Of a stretch of 64,000 nt of DNA, positions 11,047 to 27,110 are shown piece by piece. The notes beneath the pieces are model-generated. The model was not told the DNA's origin, searched no databases, and worked only from the letters and a program-made list of their open reading frames with translations. Source of the stretch: Selaginella moellendorffii (taxonomy: Eukaryota > Streptophyta > Lycopodiopsida > Selaginellales > Selaginellaceae); the NCBI RefSeq assembly GCF_000143415.4, contig NW_003314283.1, forward strand, positions 1,047,734 through 1,111,733, written 5' to 3'. The first letter of the stretch is position 1, and every line of letters begins with the position of its first letter. Both the position numbers and the translations under genes were made by a program.

Positions 11047-12499
11047 ACATAGTGATGGAAGGCAGTGGTATATATTGTGTGTTGTCTTTATAATGTGACC
11101 TTGTTTAGTGGTTGTAAATGAAAATATGATGTTACAATTTTACAAAATTTCTTATTTTATATTTATACTATTGTAACATTGTTCAATTTTTATTCTCACA
11201 TCAATTTTATTTCACTGTTTTCAAATGTTACTTCAAGTTTCCATTCATAATTTTACTCAAAAATATTGGAAGGAACCATAAGGATCTTATATTCTTTTGC
11301 TTTGTAACTTTTGAAAGAACCAATAAGTAAACAAAAGCAAAACTTGATATACACATTTAATGTCCATGCTTAAAAAAGCTTGGAAATGATAAATTCATAT
11401 CTTAAATTACCACTTCTAATATGGAAGAGAGTTTGTCATTGCTTTTGAGGTAGTAAAAACCTTTTGAAATATATTAAAACATAGTGTATACATCACATAA
11501 AAACAAAATACAAGGCCATATCAGACTTGAAAATGAACTTAGTTGAAACATTCAAAGGAGAAAATGACAAAGGCATCACACCTGTACAAATGATAAACCT
11601 CCAAGAAACATAAACAAATGTTCTAGCAAACATGGGATTTTGAAAGAAGTGTCCAGGAGTAAATATGCAAAATCATAAAATCAACAAGAAATTACTTCTT
11701 TCTATTGAACAAATGTCTCCAATCTAGAGATTTCTGGTGCCACCTTATGGAAAAATGGGTAGATATGCTTACAAAGAGAGCAATAAATTGGTAGTCTATA
11801 AATCTGTTTTACTGTTGTACTTGTCTTTGTTTAAGATTTTCTCATTAGACTTAAAACCCTCCCTCCACAAACATTGCAAATGGTGGCAATATATCCTCAA
11901 ATTTCTCAAGAAACTGAAATAAGAGTAGTCAAATGCCACCATGTTAGCCTTTGCATACTACAAATTGAGCAAACCTCAGCACCATCAAATTGATTTTTAT
12001 CACCTTCACATAGACTTCACCTGACTAGTTCATTCAGTCCAAACCTCCTTGAAAAAACAAAGAGAACTCTGTCCCTTGTGCCTGGTTGGCCCCACTCTCT
12101 CCTTCATCCCCAGACCCTGGTTCATGCTTGATTCTTCTTGAAATATTGATCAATTTGCCTCAGATTCTTCCACTATCAATTGATCTACCTTGCATTCTCC
12201 CACGGCCTCCAAGTACCATGGCCTAGGTGCTTGAATTCTATCCAACTCTCTAGATTCACATTTATGCAAGGCGACCACTCTCTCCTCTCTTCTATTTACC
12301 TTTCTCATTGTGATCCGATGATCGGCGCCTTGCTCCACGCCCTTCTTCCAATAGTTTTCCACAACATACCCAACCTTGGAAATGCGCCAGGCCCCCTATG
12401 GGGTGAACGATGCAAGCCACGGACACGGTGAAAGGACTGGTAGAAAGAAGCAGCAACAACGAGACCGGGTTTGAAAAGAGGAAAGACGTTTAGAGATGG

Positions 12500-12960
12500 C
12501 ACCACTGAAGCCTGCCATTGATGAGAACCGCGGTGTTGAAGAATGTGGCACTGATGCAAATTGCTAGACACACCTGCAAAAAAACAGTATAGAAACGTCT
12601 CAGCAAAAGAAGAAGGAAGGACTTTCAAGCTCAAAAAACACTCTTTTGTGGACCAACTGAACGAAACGCGAGAAAATGAAACTACACTTGAAAAAAAAAC
12701 TGATTTTTACCTCAGGAAATGAGAAAAGAACCTGGAAAGAACCTGCAACGCAAACTTATCTCTAGACGAGCCAAAGAACTCCATATCCGAGGAATGAAGA
12801 GGATGACCCATGCATGGAGGGAGCTCGTTGGAGGATAGCCAGTGATGAGCCCCACATTCTCGTCGATGTCCTTGACCACGCCCAGATTGTTGAGCTCAAT
12901 CGGCGAGTAGTGGAGGACCGCCGAACGCGTAGTGACTGACGTGGGGGGTTCTTTGGTAAT
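12500..12960 (-). pseudogene. Nodulin-like (MFS) transporter fragment
   Basis: Minus-strand remnant of a plant nodulin-like/MFS membrane protein. One block (about 12960-12770) reads HYSPIELNNLGVVKDIDENV then GLITGYPPTSSLHAW, and after a frame change FLGYGVLWLV, the usual order at the N-terminus of this family. A GT...AG intron still follows (donor CCTGAG|GTAAAA, acceptor TTTTTTGCAG|GTGTGTC), then CLAICISATFFNTAVLIN (about 12570-12515) and GFSGAIS, with the intervening residues deleted. The frameshift, the deletion and the absence of the remaining membrane segments make it a pseudogene. It runs opposite to the adjacent dynein pseudogene. Confidence 0.7.
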
Positions 12961-12978
12961 CGCGAAGAATCGATCAAA

Positions 12979-13396
12979 ATGGCGGCATTGGAGACACTCC
13001 CCGAAGACGCCGACACGAAGAAACGGGTGAAATCAATCGTTCCAGATCAGCTGATTCTTGCGTGATCATTCAGGATTCCTCTGCGGGTCATTGATCGAAA
13101 GCCCTCTTCTCTACGCGCCAAAGAAGAAGTTCCGTATTGAGGGACACGTTCGTGGCAGTGCTCACAGAGAACTTGAGGGGCCTGGTGTGTGTTCCAGAGA
13201 CGTCTCCGGGCATTGCCAGGGAATCGGCCAATTCTCAGCCAGATCTGGAATTCGAGAGGTACAAGCTCGTGGTGAGGGGGCAGAGCATGCAAATGGAGTC
13301 GCGACGCTTCTCGAGACTGAGGATTACACGGAGGCGACCTACAACGATGGCAATGTCTTTGGCGTCGGCGTCGTGCTTGGAATATTCTTGCTCTAA
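12979..13396 (+). pseudogene. Broken duplicate of the Tctex1 dynein light chain gene
   Basis: A copy of the gene at 3981-4495 in the opposite orientation. It keeps exon 1 (MAALETLPEDAD), the intron, exon 2 and about 90 bp of downstream flank, so it arose by DNA duplication, not retroposition. Lesions against the parent: the intron acceptor CTGCAG is now CTGCGG; one base is inserted early in exon 2 (GTCATTGATCG versus GTCATTATCG); about 8 bp is lost after TTCCGT; a segment before CAGCCAGATCTGG is missing; a further 21 bp is missing after CTCGT. The last codons (NDGNVFGVGVV) are still readable. No intact product is possible. Confidence 0.88.
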
Positions 13397-13771
13397 TCGA
13401 CGACTCAACAGCGATCGATTGGGCAAGCTCTTCGTTATCGAAAGAGAGAGGAAGAAGACAGACGAATATGCGGGTATCTCATATGCGGACAAAGATACTA
13501 GGCGCGTGGAGAGCACGTGTTTATCATCCCCTACCTAGGGCAAACATTTCTTTAAGAAAATTCTCCTCTCATTGCTCCGGACTCTCGGCTATGGCGATAA
13601 TATTTCTAGTCCACGAGCGCCAAATCTTCGATCCAAGAAGCTGCCGCTGCGAGATCGAGCAAGATTAGCTCGCCGCGGCTGAGGTATAGAGATCGGCATT
13701 CTAGGATTGAGGAGGATCGACAAATCGGGATCGGAATTTCTCGCATCGATCGATAGCGCGGCGCTGCGGCG

Positions 13772-15343
13772 ATGTATTTCGTCACGGATCGAGGATGGGC
13801 AATCCTCCTGATGCTCTGCTCCTTGTGGTGCCTCGGGACCTGGCCGATCTTCTTCAACATCGCCGAGAGGAGAGGAAGGCTGCCACAGCACACCTACATT
13901 GATTACGCCATCAGCACCTTCGCGGTGGCAGTGATCTTTGCGTTGACCCTGGGGCAGATCGGGGATAGCGATCCAAGCGCTCCCAATTTCATCCAGCAGC
14001 TCTCTCAGGTATATGGCTTTTTCTTTCCCGGCATGAATTCTAAGGATGTACGACAGGATAATCTTCCTTGTGTGCTTATAGCTATGGCTGGAGGCATCGC
14101 CCTCTGCCTGGGCAATATTTGTATGCAATACTCGCTGGTGTTCGTGGGGATCTCTATCACGGAAGTCATATCCGCGAGCTTGGCAGTCATCTTTGGTAAG
14201 CTAGCTCCATCGACTTTCTTTTCTTCCCTGTGATGGTTTTGTGTGATTTATTTTGCTTGTCTTCTTCGATCAAAGACGTTTTTGGTTGCGTTCTTCAAAT
14301 ATGTGTGATTTATTTTTCTTGCGTTCTTCGAAGATTGAAGTACTGACTTATTTCTAGGAACGACTGCGAACTACTATCTGGACAATTGCTTGAACTCTGC
14401 TAGAGTTCTCTTCCCGGGAGTTGGGTGCTTCGTGATCGCTGTTCTGCTAGGATCTTTCTGTCACGCATCAAATGCAAATGATAGAACGGCGAGGTTGGGC
14501 CCAAGCAATCCCAGGTGAGATTAAAGTCACTTTCCAGTTAAGCGACATTTACATATTGTATGTGGACTTTTTAGGTGCGAGGCTGAGCAAGATCTTCACA
14601 CGAACCTTCTAAAGAGCTGTAAGCTTTTCTCGTTCTTACTATTTCGATTTTGATAACGATATCTAGCATGTTAATTTGATTCAGCTCTGGTGGACCTCAT
14701 TGCGACAGAAACATCAAGCTCTTTTATGGACTTGGAAGAGCAAAGAGCAGTGAAGGTATGTACTATGACTTCTAAAACTGTCAAACTTGATCAAAATGGA
14801 TTTTTTCCCTTCATCAAGGTCAGAGATTCCAGCGTCATGTTTGGACTCGTCCTGGCCTTCATCACCGGGATGTGCTACGGCTTCTTCTCGCCGCTGTTCA
14901 ACATCGCCACCAACGATCAGTTCCACTTGCTCAATCCTCAAGTCCCACACCTGGTAATCTACACAAGTTTCTTCTACTTCTCCACGGCATTCCTGGTGCT
15001 CGGAGTGCTCATCAACGTCTACTTGCTCTACTATCCGGTGCTCGGCCTACCTAAGTCCTCACTCTCGGCCTACCTCTCGGACTGGAAAGGCCGGGAGCTG
15101 GCGATCCTGGCAGGATTGGTGTGTGGTTTCGGGAATGGTTTCCAGTTTATGGGAGGACAGGCAGCAGGATACGCCGCCGCCGATGCTGTCCAGGCGTTAC
15201 CACTGGTGGGAACGCTGTGGGGAGTGCTCCTCTTTGGTGAATACCGTGGTAGCTCACACAGGACGCTGGCGTTACTAGTGTCCATGCTGGTGATGTTCTC
15301 GGTGGCAGTGGCTCTTCTCATTGCATCCGCGAGAGAAAGGTGA
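13772..15343 (+). CDS. Ureide permease (UPS family)
   Basis: Predicted 390-aa plasma-membrane transporter. The plant UPS family carries allantoin, uracil and related oxo-derivatives of nitrogen heterocycles by proton symport. Exons: 13772-14008, 14057-14195, 14358-14514, 14575-14618, 14685-14755 and 14819-15343, all GT-AG, summing to 1173 nt. Family signatures are seen in order: MYFVTDRGWAILLMLC, ERRGRLPQHTYIDYAI, NFIQQLSQDN, AMAGGIALCLGNICMQY, SITEVISASLAVIFGTT, NYYLDNCLNSARVLFPGV; then a hydrophilic central loop on the two short exons, and MFGLVLAFITGMCYGFFSPL, GFGNGFQFMGGQAAGYAAAD and WGVLLFGEYRGSS in the second half. About ten membrane spans are expected, as is usual for the family. The length matches family members. 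Confidence 0.93.
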
Positions 15344-15439
15344 TTAAGTGGCCTGAAAATAACTCTATGGATTTGGTTCATTCTTTAGCTTCCCAGGTGG
15401 GAAGAACACTGTATCGTATCACACATTCTTGCCGATGTA

Positions 15440-15712
15440 AGAAAGCTCGATCTCCTCGAATTTAAGTAAAACCAGGAGTTTACTCCCGGTCGATTCTTAT
15501 ATATCATTTCCAAGCTTGATTTTTCGTATAAAAATTGATTTTTTATCAATAAAAAGTCAAGATTTAGCTTAGTAAAACTTGATTTTTCATACAAACTTTG
15601 AGTTTTACCAAAAAAAAAACTCAAGCTTTTTGTTTAAAAACTTGAATTTTTACCAGTAAAAAGTGAAAGATTGATACAAATGTAGCTCTTGCGATCCCGC
15701 TTTCATCAGCTT
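15440..15712. repeat. Degenerate AT-rich short repeats
   Basis: Several imperfect copies and inversions of ACTTGATTTTTCATACAAA-like sequence lie between the permease and the tRNA gene. No coding signal is present. Confidence 0.4.
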
Positions 15713-15786
15713 GCTTTCATAGCTCAGTTGGTTAGAGCACCCGTTTAGTAAGCGGGAGGTCCTGAGTTCAACTCTCAGTGAAAGCA
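15713..15786 (+). tRNA. tRNA-Thr (AGT)
   Basis: The 74-nt cloverleaf is complete. The acceptor arm GCTTTCA pairs with TGAAAGC. The D arm is GCTC/GAGC. The anticodon stem CCCGT/GCGGG encloses TTAGTAA with anticodon AGT, and the T arm is CTGAG TTCAACT CTCAG. The B-box-like GTTCAACTC is present. The discriminator base is A, and a T-run follows within 10 bp, a normal Pol III terminator. Confidence 0.93.
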
Positions 15787-16215
15787 TGTTTTTTTCGCTC
15801 GCATTGTGGGCCGGCATTATTGGTGCAGTGGTTATTCTTTTTTTTTTTTCCTTCGCAACAGTTGAATATTCCTCCTCATCCGGTGGCAGTAGCTCCCATT
15901 TTTGCCATTGTGTGGAGGCGAGGGCATCTAGGGCTTGGGCGCGGCGCTGCCGCTTCATCGATCATCCACTCCGCGATCACAGATCTGGTAGAGTACTGCA
16001 CATTCTCGTCGATTTCGCTGCTTTGGCCTTGATTTCTTGCAAAGGTTCCTCCAAAATCTCCCTGTTTGAGCTTTGTCGGCGTGTTTGCGTGGTCACTGTT
16101 GTGGATTTTGGCTGTTGCTCGCTAGCAATTAGAAATTCTCATCGATCTTGCCGTCTTGCTCATCTCAAAACCTGTTTTGTCTCGGTTCTTTGCAGGCGAT
16201 TTTCTCGTGGCGAGC
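15787..16215. other. Intergenic / probable 5' leader
   Basis: Between tRNA-Thr and the next gene. Short ORFs only; T-rich stretches may belong to the leader of the gene starting at 16216. Confidence 0.4.
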
Positions 16216-17268
16216 ATGGAAATCTGCGCAAGAAATCTTAGCACTGTCCAACAGCCCTTGGCGGCGCTCAGTAGCATGGAGACTAACGAAAGGAGGAGGT
16301 TTAGACCAGGAATTTTTGTAGACAAGCTGGAAGACGAGGTCTTTTGTCCAAAGCCTCGCCGTCCTTGTAACTCGGGTCGTCGGCAAAAGAGGTAAGACTT
16401 CTTGTGTTTTCTTTGTTCTTTCTTACTCAGTTCTTTCTGTTTTCCTTGATCCAGCTCAACACCTCGTAGTAGTGACGCGGGATTCGAAATCCTGGACATT
16501 TTTTTGAGTAAGGTACTTGATTTCTTCCTCTTCTTCTTCTTTGTTCGTAAGTCTGTTCTTCCTTCTCTTGATCGCTGAAAGTTTCTGTTTTTTTTTCTTG
16601 TTCTCTTGCTCTTAGACGAACAAATTCACAGATTTGAAAGCATGTTTCCTTCTGTCAAGTTTTTCTCCACTGCCGGCTTTCATTTTCCTAAGCTCGGTTT
16701 TCATGAGTCTTCGATTTCTTCGTATGCCGAGTCTTTTCCGCTACTAAAACTTTTGGTTGATCGCTGAAAGTTCCGTTTTTTTCTTGTTCTCTTGCTCTTA
16801 GACAACCAAATTCATGAATTTGAGAGCATGTTAATGTGAAAGCATTTTTGCTTCTCATACCATGTCAAGTTCTTTCGTCTTTCATTTTCTGAAGCTTTCA
16901 TGACATTTTTGAGTCTTCGGTTTCTTCGGAGTCTTTTCCGCTACTAAAGCTTCTTCCAGCGTTTTGTTTCTAACCAGCGCCGTGCTCGTTTACAGAGTAG
17001 CTATGGCGAGCCATCGAACTTTGGTTGCTCTCCACCTTATTTTTCCGGCTCACCACCGACGCGAGCAGGCAATCCCCTGGTTCGCGATGTACAGTTTGGT
17101 CGCCAAAGGCCACCGCCCGCCATAACTCCGTCGTCAACAACACCATCAACAGGAGGCCGTTCACAGCAGACTGCTCACGCTCGAGAGGCTTCTCGTGGAT
17201 CCAGCCCCTGCATCCGAGTGGAAGGTTTTGCTTCCACTGGTGCGGACATCGTCTCAGCCATCGCTTGA
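16216..17268 (+). CDS. Plant-specific protein of unknown function (168 aa)
   Basis: Exons 16216-16391, 16455-16512 and 16996-17268 join to a full frame. The N-terminus has METNERRRFRPGIFVDKLED and CPKPRRPC. The second exon adds STPRSSDAGFEILDIFLSK. The third contains CSPPYFSGSPPTRAGNPLVR followed by DVQFG, and ends IRVEGFASTGADIVSAIA. The combination of a KPRRP segment, a GxEILDxFL helix, the AGNPLVxDxxF motif and a terminal VRVEGF block matches a small family of uncharacterised plant proteins recalled by pattern; no biochemical role is known to me. The second intron (483 nt) contains an internal duplication of about 190 bp and could hide an alternative exon. Confidence 0.65.
16570..16948. 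repeat. Tandem duplication of about 190 bp inside an intron
   Basis: Two diverged units (about 16570-16752 and 16759-16948), each with GATCGCTGAAAGTT, TTCTTGTTCTCTTGCTCTTA, an AAATTCA(C/T)(A/G)..TTTGA(A/G)AGCATG segment and a final GAGTCTTTTCCGCTACTAAA. Together they make up most of intron 2 of the gene at 16216-17268. Confidence 0.8.
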
Positions 17269-17889
17269 GCGAAAACAATTCTTTCGGATCGATCGTCGCC
17301 GAAACTCCATCGACTACTTATACAGGTGTGTGTCCTGGTCGAGAGGTGTGAGAAGCTGTTTTTTTCTTCCTCTTTTTTTTCACTTCCATTTTTCTTCTTC
17401 CAGTTTGTTTTTTGCTTTGTTTTTCCTTGCTTCCTTCCGGGCAGGAACAGGCAGTGAGAGAGATCATCCAGATTGAGAAGCAGCACAATCAAAGACCATC
17501 GTGCTGTGCTCGGCGAGAAAAAATTTTGGCCGGAACTTTGCCAGAGAGAGAATTGAGAGAACAATCCTTTTTTTTTTTGCTTTCTAGTGTACAAAGAAGT
17601 GAGTGGTTTTGACAGATTTTTCGTTTTTCCCGTTATTTCTTCTGCTGATGTACATGAAATTCTATGTAATTAAACTGACTTGTGGTACTTGTGATCAAGA
17701 CTATCTTGTACAGTTGTTTGTATTAAAGTTAAACTTGCTTAGATATAATTAATCTTTTTATTTAGACTAAACAGCCAATGCAATGCGAGGGTGCCACGTG
17801 TCACGACACTGTCAGCAAAATGTAGCTAGCTTTGGAAGGAAATAGGGTTCTTGCGCGGTGGATTCTTGTTTTGTTGTTTATTTGCTGCG
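17269..17889. other. Intergenic: 3' region and FBPase promoter
   Basis: T-rich stretches and short ORFs follow the unknown gene. From about 17650 an AT-rich stretch leads to the FBPase start. A CACGTG G-box-like core occurs in GTGCCACGTGTCACGAC near 17795-17806. No other gene is seen. Confidence 0.45.
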
Positions 17890-19483
<1,594 letters not shown>

Positions 19484-19659
19484 CTCCCAAGTAAGATGCA
19501 CATATTTGACAGTACTGGACTCACGCTCATTTAGTCGTGTACAGCCTCGTGCAATCACGCTATTAGAGTGCCACAAAAATTGGATTACATAAGGAAGACT
19601 CGAAACATGGTCATTCAGGTTATTGGGCTCCTTTTGTTTTTTCTAATATACTTTCCAGG

Positions 19660-20400
19660 ATGACACTTAGTTTCTTCCATGCAATGCTGGTTATCTCCTT
19701 ACTTTCTCTCTTCTTTCCAGACCATTTTCCTTCTAAATGCTATTCATCGCCAACCCCAGCTCCAAGTCCATCTCCAGTTTTTCCAGCTCCATCTCCTATC
19801 TATCCATCTCCATCTCCAGTCTCCCCAGCTCCAGCTCCAGTATCTGCATCTCCATCTCCACTCTCTCTGGCTCCAGCTCCTATCTCTCCCTCTCCAGTCT
19901 CTCCCGCTCCAGCTCCAGTCTCTCCGGCTCCAGCTCCTATCTCTCCAATTCCATCTCCACTCTCTCCGGCTCCAGCCTCTCCATCTCCATCTCCACTTTA
20001 TCCGGCTCCAGCTTCTCCAGCTCCAGTCTCTCCAGCTCCACTCTCTCCAGCTCCAGCCTCTCCAGCTCCATTTTCTCCATCTCCGCTTTCTCCAGCTCCA
20101 GGTCCAGTCACTCCATCTCCATCTCCTGCTCCAGTCTCTCCAGCACCATCTCCAACTTCTCTAGCAGCCTCCCCGGTTCCATGTCCGACCTCTCCAGTTC
20201 CATCTCCAACATCTCCAAAGTCGATGTCGAAGACATCATTTCCTTGGAGAGATTGGCCCAAGGAGATGGTGAGACGTCAACGCACTTGGGCTGTTCCATC
20301 TCCAGCTCCAGCCATCACTCCAGCACCCTTCACTGTTCCACCTCGTCGAGATGGTCGCGGAGGATGGAGACGTACCCTTGGACAGCCACTACGTATGTAA
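19660..20400 (+). CDS. Arabinogalactan-/Pro-rich secreted protein
   Basis: Predicted 246-aa protein starting at 19660 with a hydrophobic signal (FHAMLVISLLSLFF), followed by more than 120 residues of SPAPAP, SPSPSP and SPAPASPAP repeats, the Ser/Ala-Pro glycomodules that are hydroxylated and arabinogalactosylated in plant AGPs. The C-terminal 60 residues are basic and less repetitive (FPWRDWPKEMVRRQRTWAVP), with no obvious GPI signal, so the 3' end may be spliced differently. It begins 176 bp after the FBPase stop and converges on the GH9 gene. The repeats keep two other plus frames open (Ser-rich and Leu/Gln-rich); those lack a signal peptide and are considered shadows. Confidence 0.7.
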   Translation: MTLSFFHAMLVISLLSLFFPDHFPSKCYSSPTPAPSPSPVFPAPSPIYPSPSPVSPAPAPVSASPSPLSLAPAPISPSPVSPAPAPVSPAPAPISPIPSPLSPAPASPSPSPLYPAPASPAPVSPAPLSPAPASPAPFSPSPLSPAPGPVTPSPSPAPVSPAPSPTSLAASPVPCPTSPVPSPTSPKSMSKTSFPWRDWPKEMVRRQRTWAVPSPAPAITPAPFTVPPRRDGRGGWRRTLGQPLRM

Positions 20401-20537
20401 AGACACTTTTGACTGAAAAGTTGGCAAAAAAGAACGCATGAAAGCCCCAGGGTTGCTTCAAGCACAATCCCTTGTGAGCCAAGGAAGAAAACCAAGCACC
20501 AAAAACAAAACATAAAAAAAAACAAACTTTCCTCCCG

Positions 20538-25161
<4,624 letters not shown>

Positions 25162-25999
25162 TCACGAGCAGCCGAAGCAGTTGCAGGAAACCGGAGTGAA
25201 GGAGCAAAGGCCGAATGGGACCCTTCTCAGCGAGCAATTGATGTTGTAACAGCATCCTGTTAGAAAGCAATACTTCCTTGTCTGGTCCGTGCAGCACGTA
25301 CATGGCGCGCACTCACGAAAATCTCCCAGCCTCCTCCTCCTGGCACTGCTGTTATTGAAAGCCTCATAACGAATGCCTGACGCTGGAAACGTATCACCCG
25401 GGGCACTTTGATTGGAAGCTAGCGGAATTTGGCTAGAGCTAGACTCGCACTGCAGAGAACAAAGAGAAAAGATCGAAAACGAGAAAGTGTGAGTGACAAA
25501 AAATGGGTGGTTTTTTAATGCGAGACACAGTCAACCAACAACAACAGAGATCATAGCTAAACACCTGTGTCAATCGATAGGAAAAAATACAAAAGAAAGA
25601 GAGAAAGCAAACGAATAAAAGCATGTAACATCTCCTAGCTACCTCTGACCAACAGCGCAACCTCTTTATGGCGTGAAAGCCCAGCAATTCTAAACAAAGC
25701 TTAAGAACTATTAGAATATAGCATGCGACGCGAGCAAGAAATCCAGTCAATCCAGGCGGAGAAAAGCGAGAAATCCAAGGAAGAACACAAGGCAAACACA
25801 CAGATCATACTATAATTTAGTACTCTACCTGTGCGATTCCTTGCGATTGCGCTCCATCTAGCCGCATCGGGAAACCAATCGGTGAAATATTCACGAAATG
25901 TAGCTTAGATTTCTTACCTGTGAGAGCGGGACTCGCGAGCGCGATCGAAATCACAATGGCCGGCAGCAGCAGCTGCCGCCACAGCAAGCACCGCGCCAT
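25162..25999 (-). CDS. Secreted Cys-rich plant protein (DUF7866-like)
   Basis: Predicted 132-aa protein. Exons (minus): 25999-25918 (signal peptide LLLPAIVISIALASPALT), 25857-25829 (29 nt) and 25449-25162. The C-terminal domain has about 13 cysteines in a tight pattern: CAPCTCC, YCFLTGCCYNINC, PFGLCSFTPVSCNCFGCS-stop. The tail with FG(L/F)CSFTP and CNCFGC is shared by a family of small plant secreted proteins of unknown function; the DUF number is from memory and should be checked. No catalytic residues are visible. The first intron is 60 nt, has no stop codon and keeps the frame, so its retention would simply add 20 residues. It runs toward the GH9 promoter region. Confidence 0.75.
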
Positions 26000-26377
26000 A
26001 CAATCGCCGCGAGCGCGCCGCGAAACCTAGAAATCCTCGAGCGCCGCTGCCAATGCTGCCAATAGCTTTCCAAGAATCTGCCAGTGCATTGAACTGAGCA
26101 TTGCCGGAGGTGGAATCTACACAAAGAATGGCGCACCGAGGGAAGAAATCGCGCTGTGGATGGAAGCCGCCTTGCCGCGCCTCACCTCTCTTTCCCTCTC
26201 GAGAACGAAAAACAAGCAAGTGAGATCCAACGTCATCCAGGCATGACACGCACACTAAAAGTAAAATGACGTGGCTCAACAGAGAGCGTCCGATGAGGCC
26301 AATTAATACAGGTAGGAAACATTTACTCTGCATTTATCAAAGTCATCTACGTAATGCTTGCTTTCTTAGCACAAGCT

Positions 26378-26421
26378 GACGGTTTGGCCGAGTGGTCTAA
26401 GGCGTTGGATTTAGGCTCCAA

Positions 26422-26452
<31 letters not shown>

Positions 26453-26457
26453 CGTCA
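26378..26457 (+). tRNA. tRNA-Leu (TAG)
   Basis: 80-nt class II tRNA. The acceptor GACGGTT pairs with AGCCGTC (one T-G wobble). The anticodon stem TTGGA/TCCAA encloses TTTAGGC with anticodon TAG. A long variable arm (TCCGAAAGGG) is present, and the T arm is GTGGG TTCAAAT CCCAC. The discriminator is A, followed by a T-rich stretch. Confidence 0.95.
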
Positions 26458-26589
26458 CTCCCAATTGGTTATTATTATTTTTTCAAGTTCTTCTCGTGGT
26501 GTCACGTGAAATCTCTTCCTGGTATAAAACAAACCATTTGTAGTCCATCCCATTTATATGGTGACTTTACGACTCAAATCCCAGCAGCT

Positions 26590-27075
26590 ATGGCGATCTT
26601 TAAACCTTTGTTTGTGCTGTCGATCCTTACGCTGCTAGTCGCAGGTTCTCTCTTTTTTAGTTTTCCAATTATCTTACTCGATTTGCTTCGTGTTCTTCCC
26701 AGACACCACGGCAAAGATCTGGTTTCTAGATCACTTTGAAAGAACAAACAATTACCGAGAGGAGCGGCCGGTGAGTATCGAAAACCACGCGATCTCTGTT
26801 GATAAAACTTCGATCCAGAACCGGAAGCTAGCAGGGACGGACCAGTTAAGAGACTGTAAGTAGCAAACACTCACTTTTGAGTTGGCTAGAGATTTTCTCC
26901 GCTTGCTGTAGTTTGCTCTATCCGGCCAAAATGTATACCTACAGGAGCATACGTCGAGTGCATCAATGGAGGACGACTTGGATGCAAGTGTACCTGGATT
27001 TCACGTTGCGTCCCCGCTGCTTCCGAGTGCTACTTCCACACCAGTAAGAAAAACTTCACGTCCTGCGGGTTCTAG
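26590..27075 (+). CDS. Small secreted cysteine-rich peptide precursor
   Basis: Predicted 111 aa. Exons 26590-26644, 26703-26855 and 26948-27075. It has an N-terminal signal (MAIFKPLFVLSILTLLVAG), a hydrophilic propeptide-like middle (FLDHFERTNNYREERPVSIE), and a C-terminal domain with six cysteines spaced C-x8-C-x-C-x5-C-x6-C-x11-C (VECINGG, GCKCTWISRC, SECYF, SCGF). This is the layout of small secreted defence or signalling peptides; no named family is assigned. The last acceptor (GGAG before CATACG) was chosen because the nearer CAG would create a stop, so that junction is uncertain. It converges tail to tail with the plastid-protein gene, 35 bp apart. Confidence 0.55.
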
Positions 27076-27110
27076 CCTCGAGAAAACGAAGCTCTCTGGC
27101 TGATGACTCC

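Larger units (their letters stand above)
7643..12490. other. AT-rich gene-free region with decayed transposon traces
   Basis: About 4.8 kb of strongly AT-rich DNA with no gene. Two hints of old mobile elements are seen. Near 9883-9900, GCTCTAATACTAATGTTAGG resembles the reverse complement of a plant tRNA-Met primer-binding site beside an LTR edge. At about 10420-10760 a plus frame with one stop reads FEVTWELMKKNYAKIVHKKE and MPLSMAKLVVFKPKAK, which is gag-like in style but not assignable. A 30-bp direct repeat occurs at 10988-11046. Confidence 0.5.

Noticed and set aside
19737-20441. Ser/Ile-rich frame overlapping the AGP-like gene
   Set aside because: Same repeats read one base off; the Pro-rich frame has the signal peptide and known glycomodules.
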